Under the pieces are notes generated by a model, which searched no databases, had not been told where the DNA came from, and saw only the letters and a program-made list of their open reading frames with translations. 16,355 bases of DNA, from NCBI GenBank assembly GCA_031276835.1, contig JAISMI010000065.1, positions 1 to 16,355 on the forward strand. Reading direction: 5' to 3'. The stretch is from Holosporaceae bacterium. Lineage in GTDB: Bacteria > Pseudomonadota > Alphaproteobacteria > UBA3830. The position numbers and the translations under genes are program-made. This document shows positions 15,151 through 16,355 of this stretch, piece after piece; within the stretch, counting starts at the first letter, position 1; every line of letters begins with the position of its first letter.

Positions 15151-15349
15151 CCAACGCGACGTTTAAGGTCTCGTTCCGCTTCGCGTTAAAAAAAACTCCT
15201 CAAATAATTATCCCGCCGACGCGACATATTGTTAGCGATCGTATCTCAACGACGGCTCCGCATCAGGCTTAAGCCGCCATATCCGAAGAAATCATAATCG
15301 GCGTCGTTATCTTTAAAATGCTTTTGAGGAAGCAAATTATGACGCTCCG
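15151..15349. other. 199-bp convergent intergenic region
   Basis: This gap separates mlaF from the convergent ABC-F gene. I see no gene or RNA in it. It holds a direct repeat CCRACGCGAC (15151-15160 and 15216-15225), an inverted pair AACGCGA (15153-15159) and TCGCGTT (15181-15187) followed by eight A residues, and a 10-bp palindrome GGCTTAAGCC (15266-15275). A weak stem TGCTT/AAGCA at 15319-15334, followed by TTTT on the minus strand, could serve as a poor terminator for the ABC-F gene. No mlaD remnant is recognisable. Confidence 0.5.
15319..15334 (-). terminator. Weak candidate terminator after the ABC-F gene
   Basis: On the minus strand a 5-bp stem TGCTT/AAGCA around a 6-base loop is followed by TTTT, 15 bp downstream of the ABC-F stop codon. 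The stem is short and AT-rich, so termination here is doubtful. Confidence 0.2.
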
Positions 15350-16355
15350 CTATTTCAGCCATTGTCTTTCCGATTGGATTGCTTTTTCATATTGGCTCAA
15401 ATCTCCGTTGAACTGTTTGATCGAACCATTTGCGACGATGAAGATAGAATTCGCGACTCTGTTCAAGAAATTGCGATCGTGCGTTATTAGAATCACGGCG
15501 CCGCCATAAGAAGTAAGCGCCGAAACAAGCGATTCTCGCATTTCCATATCGAGATGGTTGGTCGGTTCGTCCAATATCAACAAGTTTGGAGCCTCGAGCG
15601 TAAGCGTTGCGAACACGAGACGCGCGCGTTCTCCTCCAGAAAGTTCTTTTATTAGTTGAAAAACTTTGTCTCCGGAAAATCCGAATCGTCCAAGGTGCGA
15701 ACGAATTTGTTTATCGAGAGCGTTCGGCATAATTTCTTTCAAAAAATCATATGGAGATTTGGTTACGTCTAATTTTTCGAACAGATCCTGTCTGTAGAAG
15801 CCGATTTTCAGCTTATTATGAGCGTCGCGCGTACCTTTTTTCTGCTGTAATTCTCCTGCGAGAAATTTTGCGAACGTCGTTTTTCCGTTTCCATTTGCTC
15901 CGACAATGGCGATGCGATCATCGCTCATGACGGTTCCGGAAATATTTTTCAGCACAATTTTATCTCCGTAGCTGAGCGATATTTTGTCGTAGGACAATAT
16001 GTTGGACGAAAGAGCAGGATTTGCTTCCGGAAAATTGAAGACTACGGTCGGATCGTCCTGATCAATTGGAAGAAATTTCATTTTAGAAATTGCCTTTAGC
16101 CGACTTTGCGCCTGTCGGGCTTTTGTTGCTTTTACTCCAAATCTTTCCACAAATGCCATCATATGCCTGCGTTTGGCTTCTATTTTTGCATTATGTTCCT
16201 CGGCGTTTTTCTGTTTAAGGGCGTAGGTATCGAGGAACGTATCGAAATTTCCGCTATATTTTGTAATTTTTTTATTTTTCAAATGAAGAATTGCGGTTGT
16301 GGAATCATTCAAGAAATCTCGATCGTGGGATATCAAAATGAAACTCTTTGGATAG
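15350..16355 (-). CDS. ABC-F family ATPase, C-terminal part (cut by window end)
   Basis: ABC-F proteins are soluble twin-ATPase factors that bind the ribosomal E site and act on stalled or initiating ribosomes. About 334 residues are visible: the end of the first ABC domain with its H-loop (ILISHDRDFLND), the inter-domain linker of the PtIM type with KATKARQAQSRLKAISKM, and the whole second domain with Walker A GANGNGKTT, signature LSGGERARL, Walker B LLILDEPTNHLD and ITHDRNFL. The linker wording is closest to YheS-type members. The protein ends about 20 residues after the second H-loop region, without the long C-terminal coiled coil of Uup or YheS. The frame is open to the window edge, so the true start lies outside. 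It converges on mlaF. The family is certain; the subfamily and role are uncertain. Confidence 0.93.
   Translation of the reverse strand, partial: YPKSFILISHDRDFLNDSTTAILHLKNKKITKYSGNFDTFLDTYALKQKNAEEHNAKIEAKRRHMMAFVERFGVKATKARQAQSRLKAISKMKFLPIDQDDPTVVFNFPEANPALSSNILSYDKISLSYGDKIVLKNISGTVMSDDRIAIVGANGNGKTTFAKFLAGELQQKKGTRDAHNKLKIGFYRQDLFEKLDVTKSPYDFLKEIMPNALDKQIRSHLGRFGFSGDKVFQLIKELSGGERARLVFATLTLEAPNLLILDEPTNHLDMEMRESLVSALTSYGGAVILITHDRNFLNRVANSIFIVANGSIKQFNGDLSQYEKAIQSERQWLK

Noticed and set aside
15153..15195. Inverted repeat AACGCGA/TCGCGTT next to a run of eight A, as a terminator
   Set aside because: On the plus strand the stem is followed by A residues, and on the minus strand the T-run comes before the stem, so it has the wrong arrangement for an intrinsic terminator in either direction.
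15318..15509. Small plus-strand open frame of 63 codons near the ABC-F end
   Set aside because: Most of it is antisense to the conserved ABC-F coding sequence, with no ribosome binding site or family resemblance.

Overview
The window looks like ordinary chromosomal DNA from an alphaproteobacterium of low to moderate GC (roughly 40-45% by eye). The evidence is: the standard translation cluster rpsB-tsf-pyrH-frr-uppS; a DnaB with the charged insert before its last conserved block that I associate with alphaproteobacterial DnaB; a class I PHA synthase; a two-gene MlaE/MlaF transporter; and an AmpG-like permease. The mix, especially MlaEF without MlaD and AmpG-like permeases, fits a host-associated lineage such as Holosporales or Rickettsiales. 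That placement is an inference, not something the sequence shows directly. TGA is used as a stop codon (for example at the adaptor/pump and mlaE/mlaF junctions), so there is no sign of UGA recoding.

Layout. Positions 1-3373 (minus strand) hold rpsB, tsf, pyrH, frr and a truncated uppS, tightly packed and probably transcribed from a promoter near 3505-3533. Positions 3574-9026 (minus) hold three genes read in the order AmpG-like MFS permease, RND membrane-fusion adaptor, RND inner-membrane pump; the last two overlap by 4 bp. A 91-bp divergent gap (9027-9117) separates these from a plus-strand run: phaC, dnaB, alr, mlaE, mlaF (9118-15150), with spacings of 20 bp or less and several overlaps. 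After a 199-bp convergent gap comes the C-terminal part of an ABC-F ATPase on the minus strand, cut by the window end.

Functions. The left cluster makes ribosomal protein S2, EF-Ts, UMP kinase, ribosome recycling factor and the undecaprenyl lipid carrier. The middle cluster is envelope export and import. The right cluster combines carbon storage (PhaC), replication (DnaB), D-alanine for peptidoglycan (Alr) and outer-membrane phospholipid transport (MlaEF). Envelope and cell-wall functions recur (UppS, AmpG-like permease, Alr, MlaEF, RND pump).

I found no RNA genes, insertion sequences, CRISPR arrays, prophage or integrons, and no clear undescribed system. The most useful points are the AmpG-like permease linked to an RND pump, MlaEF lacking MlaD beside alr, an inverted repeat framing the putative rpsB -10 box, and several start codons that differ from the longest open frame.
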